In this document: one piece after another, positions 5,811-5,945 of the stretch
Layout of the letters: each line of letters starts with the position of its first letter
How positions within the stretch are numbered: the first letter of the stretch is position 1
NCBI GenBank assembly: GCA_947593895.1
Contig: CANQDY010000073.1
Coordinates: 1-5,945 of the forward strand
Direction: 5' to 3'
Length of the DNA stretch: 5,945 nt
Origin: an uncultured Bacilli bacterium
GTDB lineage: Bacteria; Bacillota_I; Bacilli_A; RFN20; CAG-449
Notes under the pieces: model-generated
Told to the model about the DNA's origin: nothing
The model's input: only the letters and a program-made list of their open reading frames with translations
Database searches by the model: none
Position numbers and translations under genes: made by a program

Positions 5811-5839
5811 TTTATAGTTTAATTGATATGATATGAAAA
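5811..5839 (-). promoter_or_regulatory. Possible dnaB promoter, proximal
   Basis: The minus strand has TTTTCA (5839-5834, four of six matches) and TATAAA (5816-5811, five of six) separated by 17 bases. Transcription would start near 5804, inside the dnaB ribosome-binding site, which counts against it as the main promoter. Confidence 0.3.
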
Positions 5840-5855
5840 GAAAAGAGATAAATCC

Positions 5856-5883
5856 GTTTTACAATAATTTTGTTAAGTGACAA
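5856..5883 (-). promoter_or_regulatory. Possible dnaB-dnaI promoter, distal
   Basis: The minus strand has TTGTCA (5883-5878, five of six matches to TTGACA) and TAAAAC (5861-5856, four of six) with a 16-base spacer. Transcription from about 5849 would leave a leader of about 54 bases that includes the ribosome-binding site, so it fits the gene better than the proximal candidate. Confidence 0.35.
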
Positions 5884-5945
5884 AGTTATTGCAACGGAAG
5901 AAAGATATTGACAAAAAGACAATTTGATTATTTCCTTTTGATTGA

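Larger units (their letters stand above)
5796..5945. other. Upstream region of dnaB without a recognised gene
   Basis: About 150 bases up to the window edge, holding the two candidate dnaB promoters. TTGTCA occurs twice on the minus strand (5914-5909 and 5883-5878), 31 bases apart. One minus frame is open from the edge to a TAA at 5814-5812 (about 43 codons), but it uses several rare codons and resembles no protein I recognise. No terminator, tRNA or clear repeat is visible. Confidence 0.5.

Noticed and set aside
5908..5913. Perfect TTGACA on the plus strand, a possible divergent promoter
   Set aside because: No acceptable -10 lies 16 to 18 bases downstream, and no plus-strand gene is visible.
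5812..5945. Minus-strand open frame of about 43 codons running in from the window edge, a possible end of an upstream gene
   Set aside because: It uses rare codons such as ATA, CGG and CTC, has no recognisable C-terminus, and overlaps the promoter candidates. It cannot be decided without the flanking sequence.

Overview
The window is AT-rich DNA. Every recognisable gene lies on the minus strand, so transcription runs from the high coordinates to the low ones. Gene content and order point to the low-GC Firmicutes/Bacilli, probably a reduced lineage close to the Mollicutes or an uncultured Bacilli order. DnaB/DnaI primosome loaders, YqfC/YqfD sporulation proteins and the ybeY-cdd-era order are all Bacilli-type traits. 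The genetic code looks standard: the Trp codons I checked are TGG, and cdd ends in two consecutive TGA codons just before era. This argues against a Mycoplasma or Spiroplasma. The placement below class level is inference.

Layout in transcription order: about 150 bp of apparently non-coding DNA with candidate promoters (5796-5945); dnaB (4572-5795); dnaI (3659-4570), starting one base after the dnaB stop; yqfC (3420-3620) and yqfD (2501-3433), overlapping by 14 bp; a membrane protein with an N-terminal C39 cysteine peptidase domain (1295-2458); ybeY (747-1211); a small hairpin terminator (722-743); a consensus-like promoter (680-708); cdd (235-636); and the first 76 codons of era (1-230), which runs off the window.

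The genes fall into functional blocks. DnaB and DnaI load the replicative helicase. YqfC and YqfD belong to the mother-cell sporulation set in Bacillus. YbeY acts in rRNA processing and ribosome quality control, Cdd in pyrimidine salvage and Era in 30S assembly. The usual Firmicutes order yqfC-yqfD-phoH-yqfF-ybeY-dgkA-cdd-era is kept in outline, but phoH, yqfF and dgkA are missing, and the C39 gene occupies the phoH/yqfF position.

The most unusual item is this C39 protein. It keeps an apparently complete Cys/His/Asp peptidase triad and six membrane segments like those of a peptidase-containing ABC exporter, but stops where the ATP-binding domain should begin. A second oddity is DnaI: its Walker motifs are intact, but the arginines expected near its C-terminus are replaced. 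No CRISPR array, tRNA, rRNA, insertion sequence or riboswitch was seen.
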